This document shows positions 1-12,176 of a stretch of 64,000 nucleotides of DNA, piece by piece. The stretch lies in NCBI GenBank assembly GCA_024500155.1, contig CM044874.1:83578295-83642294 (forward strand), in the 5' to 3' direction. The position numbers and the translations under genes were made by a program. Below the pieces are notes generated by a model that was given only the letters and a program-made list of their open reading frames with translations, searched no databases and was not told the DNA's origin. How positions within the stretch are numbered: the stretch's first letter is position 1; each line of letters starts with the position of its first letter. The stretch comes from Chenopodium formosanum. Taxonomy: Eukaryota; Streptophyta; Magnoliopsida; Caryophyllales; Amaranthaceae.

Positions 1-417
1 GGGCTTTTCTTAAGCCGGTTTAACATACGGGCCTTCTTTGTCCAACCGGATTTTTTTTTTTAAAAGAGTTGCGATTTTTCTTTAAAGGTTGTATAATCAG
101 GTAGCGTAACTTATCTATAACATTCTAAAAAGAGAATACTTGGTTTGGTGAAAAAGGGCATTGCTACAATAGATTGTTTCTTCAAAATACCATATATATC
201 CTACAAGTTTGTTTGCATATAAAATTTTGGTGGGTGAGAAAAATAGACCCCACGTCCTACTGGAATTGTATTCACGTGGAACTTTGTCTGCATCAGGTTG
301 TTTCCTTTTTTTTTTTTTAACTTTTTTTATTTAAAAAACTTTATCCTTTTTGCTATTTTTTTTAATATTAACCTTTTTTAACACAAGTTTAATGTTTTAT
401 TATTAGTACCAAAATTT

Positions 418-512
418 TAACTTAAATTCATAAATCTTGCTAATATATTGAAGATATTTGCGATCAAATATTTACACCTTATTAAAATCTTTAATTCCTT
501 CCAAAATGTAAG
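418..512 (+). repeat. Left arm of a 95-bp inverted repeat
   Basis: Read by eye, this 95-bp segment is the reverse complement of 2112-2206 with two mismatches. The identity stops abruptly on both sides, and I see no flanking target duplication. The two arms enclose about 1.6 kb of AT-rich DNA without a recognisable transposase. It could be the terminal repeats of a non-autonomous element or a segmental inverted duplication. Confidence 0.75.
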
Positions 513-1957
513 TATAATAATAATAATATATTTTGTTGAAAAGGATATTACTACAGTTTATTGTTTTATCAAAATACCAAACATGTCCTACTAATATGAT
601 GTGATAAACTTCATTTTTTTGGAAGTATTCTCCTCTATAGTTACATGGATAGCTATTGTAGTCTGTAGATATTATAGCCAATAGGTATAGCCGTATAGAC
701 TATAGGACACCTTACCAATTTTTTTTTAAAAAAATTTATTTCTTTTTTAATTTTATTTTTAATACTTTATATTACACCATTTGTTTTACAACAATCTTCC
801 TATTTCGTATTTCGATTTTAATTTTTGTATCACTAATTATTTTAATTTCACATTAGCATAAATTATAAAAATTTAATATTAATATTGTACCCACCGATAT
901 GAGTAAAACCAGACCTCATTTGCCTATGTATTATTTTCTTATACTTAAAGACAAATTTAAAGGATTCTATTTCATTTTTAATAATCATATGATTGTAAAT
1001 AGAAAGATCATTATGAACTGAAGGGAACATTATTTTGTTTATCATGCACATTTTTTTTCTTTTTTTTTTCCCTTCCATTTTTTGCCTTTACATATTACCC
1101 CCTCCGTATTTTAATTTAATTAGTACCCCTCCGTATTTTAATTAGTACACTTATTAAATGTGGACTTGTTTAATAAGTGTTACATTTTTTTTAATGTTTA
1201 ATAAGTGTTACATTTTAATAATGTAATTATCTCTCCTATCATGATCCCCACTCAAATTCACTACTACTTCCCCCCCTCAGATTCGTTACTTTTTAATAAA
1301 CTTTTAAACCTACTATATTTTTTTTTATAATTGTTTAATACTCTAACCACCCCACTTACCTCTTATTTAATTAAGTCAATTGAATTGCCAAAAATATTTT
1401 CAAGAAAATCTAAATTACAAATTTTGGTATTATGAAAATATATTCCTGGAAATTCGAACAAGATCCCACACGATTTTAATGTTTTATTTTTAGTGTATAA
1501 ATTACAAAAGACGGTCAAAAGAGTGTGTGCAAAAGTATGTTTTGTAAATGTTGCGATAATATTTTAAAAAAAAAAGAAGAAGAAGAAGAAACTGAGAGTG
1601 TAATATTCTTATCTAATTGCTTGTAAGATATAAAGACTTTCATACAATTAAAATTTAAAGCACTAAGTAAGACGATAATAGTAAGGACTACGTTTATTTT
1701 ATGGAAAAATCACTTACAAGCTTGTGTTTGCATCCCTTCCAATTATAAAATCATTAGTTTTTATAAAAAATAAAAAAAAAAAAAAAAAAAACATTAGTTA
1801 GCATTTTTGTAATTAATTTACTTGGCGTTTATTTATATACTTCAGTATTCTTTCTATTCCATCCGGTTATTTTTTTGTTTCTTTTGACACATTTATTAAT
1901 ACACATTCTCTATTAACTTGTTTATATCTTAAACACATGTTAATAAACTGAGAACAA

Positions 1958-2036
1958 GGGATATAGCTCAAGTGGTTAGAGCTTCCCTCCATGGCTTAAG
2001 ATAGATTCTCATCACCTGCCCCAGTGGCTCTATAAA
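1958..2036 (+). other. tRNA-like patch, possible SINE fragment
   Basis: The stretch beginning GGGATATAGCTCAAGTGG looks like a tRNA acceptor stem followed by an A box (TAGCTCAAGTGGTTAGAGC). The expected B box is weak (AGATAGATTCTCATC), and the 3' half does not pair back to make a normal acceptor stem. It is therefore not called a functional tRNA. A tRNA-derived SINE head is the best guess. Confidence 0.3.
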
Positions 2037-2111
2037 CACTAAAAAAAGTAAGTTAATAAAATTTATAAAAGTACATATTGAGATTGATTAATTTAGTTGA
2101 TGATGTTTTAT

Positions 2112-2206
2112 CTTACATTTTGGAAAGAATTAAAGATTTTAATAAGGTGTAAATATTTGATCGCAAATATCTTCAATATATTAGCAAGGTTTATGAATTT
2201 AAGTTA
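2112..2206 (-). repeat. Right arm of the 95-bp inverted repeat
   Basis: This is the reverse complement of 418-512 with two mismatches. The low divergence, inside AT-rich DNA that otherwise drifts freely, implies a recent duplication or ongoing homogenisation of the arms. Confidence 0.75.
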
Positions 2207-3598
2207 TTAATAAAGCACTAAGCGTGATGAATTAAACTAGACCTCATATGACTATATTTGCTCTTATATATACAGAAGATTATTGAAGATAATCTGCCAT
2301 TTTTAATGGTAAAAAAAATTCATATGGAAATATCATTGTGAAACGAAGAGAGTATAATATTTTGGTATATATTATTATAAGCTATGTTTAATTTAAATAT
2401 TGAGATGAATAATCACATTTTACTTATGTATAATTTTTTAAAAGGTGGTAAATAAAGATGGTATTATGCATAATTTTTAGATATTTTAAATAAAATAAAT
2501 TGGACGAAGTGTAATTCTTTCAATTTGGGGATATGATTGATTAAAGGTGATCAAGAAAAATTAGTTGTAAAAAATTAAGACTTTCATTTAGGGGATTTTT
2601 TTTTAAGTGGAATGATGATATTTATTTGTTTTGGAAACAACACATCTAAACTTATTAAAACTTAATTTTCCTGCACTTATCATATATAAACTTAGGCCCT
2701 GTCCTATTCACCTTGTTTTCACGTGTTTCAGGTCTAATATATTAGACAAGTTAAGTTAAGAAAAAAAAGTTTTAATAGGATACATTTATTCAAGTACAAA
2801 TTACAACTACTACCTCTATTTCACATTTTTTACAACTTTGAAGGGTGCACAAACTCCTATGAAAAATTTGTTTTTGAGTGTAAATAGAGAGAGAAAAATA
2901 GGAATGCAGGTGTTGAGGAGAAAGATAGAGAGAAATGACAACTTAAAAAGGAAATAAAACCTTAGTTGCAAATAATGTGCAGCATCCATTTTTGGCAAAA
3001 GTTGCAAAAAATATGAAACAGAGATAGTAAAATAAGTTTTAATAAGTTCATAATAATTTAGGTAATATAATAAGTTCACTTAACTTCAAATAAGTAAAAT
3101 CAGGTAAATAAACACATACCCATAAGTAATTAAACTTGTCTGAATTTATTAGACTTGAAATAAGTAAAAATAAAGTGAATAAACAAACTTTTATAATATT
3201 GAGTACAATATATTTAGCTATGTTCAATTACGATAACTCCACCTTAAATCAGTAAGATTTAATAAATATTTTAAACAGTAAAACTCATTGATTTCAAAGA
3301 GTATATCCAATAGCAAATTAGTGAAACATAATTTTTTATAGTGAAAATAATTATAGTTTAGTGAAAATAAATTCATGTCCAATAAAAATATTTTAATTTT
3401 AGCAACAAACAAAACATTTAAATTCAGCCAAAATAGTTTAGGTTTTCGTACATAGAATGTAAAGAAAACATAACCTATTAATTCTAATAGAGCTTATTTT
3501 TCAAAAATTAGTGAAAACTATAATGAACAAAATAGAGCCTTTCTTTGAAAACTTTTACCGTCATTAACAAAACTCTAATTTGTCTTTATAAAATGTTA

Positions 3599-3689
3599 CT
3601 CCCTCCGTTAATTATTATATGTAACTTTGAAATATTTTATATCTCACCAATAATAACCCAGAGTTGCACATAATAATTAACGGAGGTAG
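3599..3689. mobile_element. Stowaway-type MITE (91 bp)
   Basis: It starts CTCCCTCCGTTAATTATTAT and ends with the near-perfect inverted counterpart (ATAATAATTAACGGAGGTAG). It is flanked by TA on both sides (3597-3598 and 3690-3691). Short length, this terminal motif and a TA target duplication define Stowaway MITEs of the Tc1/mariner superfamily. It has no coding capacity. Confidence 0.85.
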
Positions 3690-5960
3690 TATTATATTCT
3701 GATGTTGTCTAAAATCTTTTTCAAGTGATTAGTCATTTTATTAATTTTAAAGTCATTTGATATTTACATTTAAAGTTGGTTGGCGCGTACGTAGCACGCG
3801 GCGATCCAACTAGTAATATGGTATGGAAAATCCTCTATTCTTCTATCATTGTACACCCCTTTTTATTTTGTGGGTGAGGGGAAAGAAAATAACAATTAAC
3901 AAATTGTAAAAATTTGGCCCCTTCATACACTATATAACAAGAGCAAATGCAAGTATATCAATATGAGAAAAATGCGATGTGATGTTTATTAAGGGATTTG
4001 GATGTACTTTAATCTGAAAAGTTAAGGGCTAAATAAGTGCACCATCTCATCAATATGAGAAACAGAACATTTTCTCTCTGTTCCTATAATTCTAAACATT
4101 TTCTCTCTCCTTATATTATCTCCTAAATCAGAGCACTCAGACTCCGTTGAAAGTGGGCAGTCACCATTCAAGTGAGAGTTGGGCAAGAGGACGCAACCCT
4201 TTTTTCAAATGGATTGTTTGGTTTGCACATGTAAACGGAATGGAATAAACAAAGAGAATGAAATGAAAACCCATTCAAAGTACAATGTTGTTTGTTTTAC
4301 AAAAAACAAAAGGAAACAACCCGCAGTCAAACCACCACACCATCACCATAGAACCACCTATTTTCTTCACTTTGAAACCTTTTCTGCCCAACCACCACCC
4401 AGCCTCACTCGCCCACCCTCGCTGCACATCCCCCACCCTTCGCCGCCCATCCTCTTTCCCCATAATGCGCTCCCCCTCCCCTAAAAACATTCACCCCGCC
4501 GCGAAAACCCCTAAAAACCCCTTCCTCTCCTTGTATATTCTATAGATATTATTATGCTTAACAATGTTTATAATGTTGTGTAATTATAGTCATGTTTGAG
4601 TTTAATTTAAGGACATATAAATGATGGTCATGTTAAAAAATAAAAACACATGATGGCAAACGTCTTTGATATTAGGGGTGAGCAAAAAATTAGGGTACCC
4701 TGATTAGGAACAGAAACACGTTCGGAATTGTTGATTTTGGAATCAAAAGTTGTACTAGAGGTTTTGGTTTCCGGTAATGAAATGGAGAACCCGTTGCAAT
4801 AGGTTACATTTAAGGATTTCAAATTTTTGGAACTGAATCCTGTAGGATACCATGTAACCTAATAAAAGTACCACTACTTTATCATATATCAATTCAAGGC
4901 TAATTTTTAATAAAATAAAAATAACAGTTATAAATGTATGTATCAAATTTGCTAAACAACTATTTTTTATTTGTAGTAATATCCAGTTATAAGACCATTC
5001 AACTTTAAAAAAATAATAATAATAAATTTGCAAAAAGTATGAAGTATATAAAAAGCCAGATTTGTTTTGGTTCTGGTTTTCATTATTCAGAAACCTGTTC
5101 AACAGGTTGTTCCGGGTGAACAGGTTCCGATTTCAAGAATTTGAACAGGTAAACGTTTATGTTCACCCATTTAGATATCACGAGAGATTAGACCTAATGC
5201 ATATATGTAATGTTTGAAATGTTGAGAGTGTTGAACTTGATTGAGTGTATTTGATGATGTTTATCATAATGTATTATAAATATGACGATGAAGATGTTGG
5301 ATTGCGTGAGTTATTGGATGTGCAATTTTGTTTTGTTTTTAGGATAATCGTTGGATTTGCATATACCAATCATGTCATATTATGGCTAAAACAGGCTATT
5401 TATAGGATTTTGTTATTGCAAAATGTTGGGTGTCAAAGTGATGTACAATATCTATGCATTACTCTTGGTACGAACTATCAAGTGAATGACAGGGTTCATA
5501 GCATAACATAAGTTGGAACCTCTTGATGATTTGTTAATCAGTTTTGTTAATGGTGATGTTAATTAGGAATATTTAAAACTAATATATACTTAATAATTTA
5601 CCAAATATATATAGATTTTTAGAGATCACAATCATACATCTATTAGAGGCATCAAGATCAAAATTAATTGTGAAATAGATAATGTTACCCGAAGAGTGAA
5701 GACACTTTTGAGTTGCATTACACACCCTAACATTGATGATACCCACATGATTAAACACACAAGACCACTTAAATTTAAAAAATATAGTGATGAAGTCACT
5801 AAGCATAATCACACATGACAGTATGCCACAACCAACCCAAAGTAGAAATGAGCGCGTGTATAAAAACGCGAGTGGTGAAACTTCCAAAAAATAACCGTAT
5901 AAGAAGGAAGAATAGCTAAACAAAACAACTCACGTTGTTCAAAATCCAAACTCCCACGCT

Positions 5961-6470
5961 CATCTAACAAGGCGGTGACATTCACTCTCTCTCACGCTCC
6001 ACTCACCTGACGCCGTCTCTCTCGTCGGCCGTCAATTTAGCCCTTCTCTCTCTTCTTGTGATTGGACAAAAATTCTTTTTCATTTTTAAAAATCTAATAA
6101 ACTTTGTATTTACAGAGAGAGAAAAATACAGAAACACCGGTAAAAAAAAGAAAAAATCCAGCGAAGAAGAGAGAGAAAAGATTTGTATTCACTTTCGACT
6201 TTCGTGGCTTTGTTAGAGATTAGAGAGAGAGAGAAGAGAGTGTGATAATATTACCAATTTTCTCTCTCCTCAATTTAGGAACTTCTTAATTTTGAATCGA
6301 AAGAGGGAACGATCTAGGGTTTCATTTCCTTTTCTTAATTTTAAATTCAGGTTTCAAATTAGGGATTTTAGTCATGTTTAATTATCTCAGCGATCTCAAC
6401 AATTAGGTTTTCATTTTTTGAATTTTAATAATTTGTGTTTAATTTTTTTGGGTTTGAAATCGGGGAGAAG
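5961..6470 (+). promoter_or_regulatory. Probable 5' UTR/core promoter region of the BSL gene
   Basis: This region precedes the BSL start codon. It is rich in CT and GA runs (CTCTCTCTCACGC near 5983, GAGAGAGAGA-type runs near 6113-6240), which is common in plant leader sequences. I cannot place a transcription start. No convincing TATA box at a fixed distance is visible, and a 5'-UTR intron cannot be excluded. Confidence 0.4.
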
Positions 6471-9400
6471 ATGGAGGTAGATTCGTCTTCATCAATGGAG
6501 AACGATCAAGATCCTTCTTCAACTCAAACCAATAGCAGTAACTCTCCATCTCCGCCACCTTCGTCTTCTTCTTCGGCTTCTGCTTCGGTTTCTCAAACGA
6601 CGCCGTCTTCGTCTTCTCCAATGGAGAAAGATGGACAACAGCAACAACAACAGCAAGTACAGGGACAAGGGCAGATAGTTGGGCCTCGGTGTGCGCCGAG
6701 TTATACGGTGGTGAATGCGATAATTGAAAAGAAAGAGGATGGGGCTGGTCCACGGTGCGGACATACTTTGACGGCGGTTCCGGCGGTTGGGGAAGAAGGT
6801 AGTCCAGGTTATATTGGGCCGAGGTTGATCCTTTTTGGTGGTGCTACTGCTCTTGAAGGAAATTCTGCTGCTGCTGGAACTCCTTCTTCTGCTGGAAGTG
6901 CTGGCATCAGTATGCTTCTTTCTTTCTTTCTATTTTTGCAAAATTTATAAATTTATTTTTATTTTCTTTTCTTTTTTTAATGTATTATAATTGTAGTATA
7001 TGGTTTGCTTGGGTTATACTGTTAGATTAAAGTTAGGGTTGCTGCTTGTTTGAGATTAAAGTTAGCAGATGTGAACTTATTGAGTTGTTAGTTATTCAAC
7101 ATTTCGACTTTACGCCTTTCTGGAAATGGAAAAACTTACAAGATTTAAGTAGTGGTTAGGGGTTGATTCTCGGGTTATTCAGGTTTAAAGAAGATGATTT
7201 GGATGTTGATGATTTAGAATTTATTGTAGATCACCATTTCTATCAATTTCTGAAGCCGAGGAGCCTGTAACAACCATTACACTGTTTACCCTAATAATAG
7301 AACAATGATGTTTTAAGTAGATATGATTTTTAGACCATTGTTTTTTATTTTTTTAGGAATGGGTACTAGTTAAAGTCATTTTCCAGCACATACTGTTTTT
7401 GATCTTGGAATAGAAAGATTAAGAGGTTCAATTGGAAAATAGGACATCTTCATTTTTTTGTGTCATTTGTTATTTTACTTTCAAAAGTCGTGTTCTTGTG
7501 AGTCTATTGTGATTGAACTATGCCTCTTTGCATTGCAGGGCTGGCGGGTGCTACAGCGGATATTCATTGTTACGACGTGTTAACCAATAAATGGTCTAGG
7601 TAATAGGAGTTTTTCTTGGCTTTTTAATCAAGAATGCAGTCTTATATTAATGTTTGGGTTAATTGTGACCAAATTATGGGATATTATGAAGTGATGAAAG
7701 AGCTCATACCTGAGCAAAATCTCACATATTTGTGTGTTTTAACGTCCAGGATTACTCCCATTGGAGAGCCTCCTACACCTAGGGCAGCTCATGTTGCTAC
7801 AGCTGTTGGCACTATGGTGGTTATACAGGTAGGTTATTATTTACACCTTGTACCTGTGGCCATGACATACTTTGTCCTTCTCATTATTGACTGCTGCCAC
7901 CTATAATTTTGTGTAGGGTGGTATTGGTCCTGCTGGTTTATCTGCTGAGGACCTACATGTTCTTGATCTTACCCAACAAAGGCCACGTTGGCATAGGTTT
8001 GGTGTCTTAAATGACGACTTCATTTATTATTTAGTTTCTGTAGATTGTTTAGCTAAGGTATATCTGTGACTAACTTAGAAGTTTTGACTAGGGTGGTGGT
8101 TCAAGGTCCTGGACCTGGGCCACGTTACGGACATGTCATGGCCCTTGTGGGACAAAGATATCTTATGTGCATTGGCGGGAATGATGGTGAGTGTTTTTTT
8201 TTTTTAAATTCCCCCCTTTCCCCTCCCACGATCCTTTTTCTCAATATTACACTTTTATAGTGTTTTTTGTGCTCTTACCTGCCACTCATGCAACACAAAA
8301 TATTGACTTGGTGTAGGGAAGCGACCATTGGCTGATGTGTGGGCATTAGATACTGCAGCAAAACCATACGAGTGGAGGAAATTGGAACCTGAAGGTGAAG
8401 GTCCACCTCCATGCATGTAAGATCAATCTTCTACCTCCCCCCCCCCCCCCCCCCTTTTTTTTTTTATGTCAAAGCTACTTAGCTTCTTTTACGAGGGTGT
8501 GACCCCCTTGATAACTGTCAACACGAACTAATTAGCATGGTTTGATTCTTTGTAATTGTACTCTGTTATATTTATACATAGTTTTGCTTGCACGTTGACT
8601 TTTTTCCCTTCTCGTTTGGGTACTTGAGGGGGTGGGCTGGAAGGCAATATGTTTATCACCTATTCATTTCCTTTTTATTTGGGGTAAGAGGATGAGTTTT
8701 GGTTTACAGAAGTCAGCGTAAACTGGCAATCTTCGTTAGTGTGAATAAGATAGTTTGGGAAGCTCAAACTAGAATCCTCTCTGCCACTGTTAAAGTAATA
8801 TAACGTTCTTAATCCTCCTGGAAGTGTAACCTTTCATTCATGATAGTAGAGATTATTAACATTTAACACCTATTCTATAATGAATCTGACACCAGGTGCT
8901 GCTTTTGGGATGGCAAAAGTTGCCTACAGCTGTTGTGCTGAAGCCAAAACACTTACATTTTTGCAATTTGATTTTTACAAAAGTTATGGTATGTGGGCAG
9001 TAAGGGGTATGCTATTGCCTAGAAAAGAAAATACTATCCACATTGTCCTGTAATTAAGGCCTTGACTGCTTAAGCCAAAGATAATGCTTTGGGCCTGATT
9101 TTTCTGAAATGTTTAAGAAAGATACAGTGGTTCAATAATGAAGGATAGCAAGATCCTCTTGATGACTGACTGTCAACAAGAACTGGCCTCCGTTGCGGCA
9201 GTTGTTGATTCCTGACAAATGGGCTCTGTTATTGATATGGATAATGGTGCTTTGAAGATGATTTTCTCTTCTTTCTTTTGGTAACTTGATGAGGGGGTAT
9301 GATGGTACTAACAATTCTGATGAGGGGGTATGATGGTATTTATATGCTTGTCCCCAACCCTTAATTTTATTATATGGAGAAATGGGGGTAGTTAGCCACT

Positions 9401-10020
9401 TAGCCCTTAATACTCACAGTTTCACGGAAGTTAGCAAATGAGATGGTTTGGGAACTGGGATGTTCAAACTGGAGTCCTGTATGTGTATGGTTGGTGCATC
9501 AGTCTCCCGCTAGTAACCTTCCTATCACTGTGTCAAAGACCATTTAAGCTTGTCCTTATCTTAGCAAAACCGGAATGTAGAGTAATTTGCAGTTGTGTTG
9601 GAGTCAGAATACTTGCAATTGTGTGAATTGATCTCCATAAAGGGTTATGGGTGGATTTTCTAGGAAATCTTGCATTGTGAGGGTAAGAAGAAAGATGCTG
9701 TCTATATCGTGCTGTATTTATGGGTTGAATTGTTCAGGCAAAGAGAATTTTTTAGGGCTGATTTTAAAAAGGTTGATGCCAGAGCACAGGTTACGACCTA
9801 TCTATTAACAGGCTATTTTGCCCAAAAAAAGTTAGTCTTTTTGCGTAACAATCATTAGTAGTAAAATTTATTGGGAATGAATTAGTATCTTTAGATGCAC
9901 ATAGTGAGCCTGTATCATTTGTATGGCTCGCATTGAATTTGTTTGAGAAGGTACAAAAGGGTATGTTCTTGAGGCAAAAGACGAGAGCCGTACAAGTCTA
10001 ATGCATTTTAGATTCGGCTT

Positions 10021-10106
<86 letters not shown>

Positions 10107-12096
10107 GGGGGGGGTGTAGTGAGTTTACTGGCAAATCTTATATGAAGATGCAACTAGCTGAAAATACTTACTTTAAGGTGCATTGGTTTGAGCTCTTTAG
10201 ATAACCTGAGGTGCAATTTCACAACCTGTTGACAATGACCAGCCCTTGGTGGATACTTTGATAAAGAATATGTGAAACAATTTTCTTTTCTCTTACGGTT
10301 CCGATTTGATGTCTTGCTTTTTAATATGATATCAAGTTGTACTAATCTATTGTTGTCTAGCAGTTAGGACCGTGCCTTCCCTTTTGTCATTTGTGGGTTA
10401 GGTGTCACACTTAGAAAATTAAAAGAATGTGCATCCTGAGTCCACATGCATTGCGTTTTTAACGAATTGAGTCAGCTATTTTAAACTTGGGCGTGCTACA
10501 GGTGCGGTGTACAATGCATAGCTGAAGCAAGCAATGTCTTCACTTCATCATTTATTAGAAATCACCACCTTTTGAATTTTATACAGAGTTTTTGAATGAT
10601 GTTAGACTTAATATGTACTGTCTTGCCATTGCGTGATTTATCTATTAAGTCTTGCCAACTTTCCATCACGTCTTTGTCTGTGTTTCCGGGTTTACTTGCT
10701 TGACTTACTTCCTCTGTGCTATTGCTTAGGTATGCTACTGCCAGTGCACGTTCTGATGGTCTTCTTCTACTCTGTGGAGGAAGGGATGCGAACAGTGTGG
10801 TAAGTTTAAAATTTGATTTTTAACTTTTTTTTCGTCTTGACTTTTCATAAATAGAAAAGAGTTTAAATATTGAACAGAAAGCAACCATTAGTATAAGGTA
10901 TAACATTATAGTGAGAATGGTTCCTAAGTTGGCTAAATATATTTCATTAACCAAAGAGGACAATAAAATGGGGTAAACTGAAAAAGAAAAGTAAAAGGAT
11001 TTTTTGTTGACAAATGATGCAATATTGGAAATGTACTTCTTGCTTATTACTTCATGTCCTTTACTGTTGTTTCTCTTGAACAATTTCAGCTGTATATATG
11101 GCAGATTTTTCTTCTCTCTCTCTCTCTTAAAACTACCCACATCATTTTGGGACTAAGGATTTGTTGTTGTTGTTGTATACTCTGTACCTACGTAAATCAA
11201 AATTGGATTTTGGGAAGTTGTTCTTCCTCCATGACCTCACCTTCAACAATTTTGAAACTTTCACAACGTGGATGCATTCAAGAAGCTGTTAAGTATGGGA
11301 TTGTTTGAGCCTGCATTCTAAACTGCTTATAGTTGCATGAATGTTCTGTCTGGTGGTAGAAAGAACTAGAAGTGCTGCAGTCTTGTTAAATTTAGAATGC
11401 CACTACTGCTGTTGTCACTCTTTCTGTTCTTTGGAATGCTTTGTGTCGTGACTTCTTTTACTTGTTAGGCCACTTGCAAAACCTTTTGATATATATATGG
11501 CTACATTTTCATTCTTATGCTATAATTTTGTCGTGCTTGTTTTTTTTTGAAGCCGTTGGCAAGTGCATATGGACTTGCTAAGCATAGAGATGGTCGGTGG
11601 GAATGGGCAATTGCTCCTGGTGTTTCACCATCCCCTAGATATCAGCATGCTGCGGTGTGTTTCATTGCCATCTCATTTCAGATTTGTTGTCATCTTTAAT
11701 TTTTATTTTTTATCGTTTATTTATTTTTGTATATTTTTTTAATCTAACAGCCACTAAAATTTATTGTACATATAGGTTTTTGTGAATGCACGACTGCATG
11801 TGTCTGGAGGTGCACTTGGTGGGGGGCGTATGGTGGAAGATTCATCCAGTGTGGCAGGTACATGTTATTTTATCTACTATTCTTGAGATTGCTTTGTTAC
11901 TGCTGTGTGGGCCTTCGTTATTATTCTAGACCATACTCTGATTGTATATATTTAAGTTGGTCCTACAAGTTGATATTCTGATTTAAAGGGTAATATTGCA
12001 ATACTGTTTCTACCCTAGGAGTAAATAAATATATTGTGTAATAATTTTTTAAGCTGACAACTGTGAATTGATCTATTTATCGACATATACATCTTG

Positions 12097-12176
<80 letters not shown>

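Larger units (their letters stand above)
1..5960. other. AT-rich intergenic region upstream of the BSL gene
   Basis: No gene is supported here. The stretch is AT-rich with many T and A runs and short ORFs that lack codon structure or family resemblance. It holds a 95-bp inverted repeat pair (418-512 and 2112-2206), a tRNA-like or SINE-like patch near 1958-2036, a Stowaway MITE at 3599-3689, and a CT-rich low-complexity stretch around 4320-4530. A divergent direct duplication links 142-215 and 530-602. The BSL transcript leader probably begins near the right end, in the CT-rich sequence after about 5960. Confidence 0.6.

Noticed and set aside
1958..2036. Functional tRNA gene
   Set aside because: The A box is plausible but the B box and acceptor stem pairing fail.
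4179..4545. His/Pro-rich ORFs on both strands near 4.2-4.5 kb
   Set aside because: The region is CT-rich low complexity, with overlapping frames on both strands and no family resemblance.
4675..5168. Possible hAT element with GGGGTGAGCA and TGTTCACCC ends
   Set aside because: The ends match over only 9-10 bases and no convincing 8-bp target duplication was found.
10001..10204. Arg-Glu repeat ORF
   Set aside because: It is the (AG)n microsatellite of BSL intron 6.
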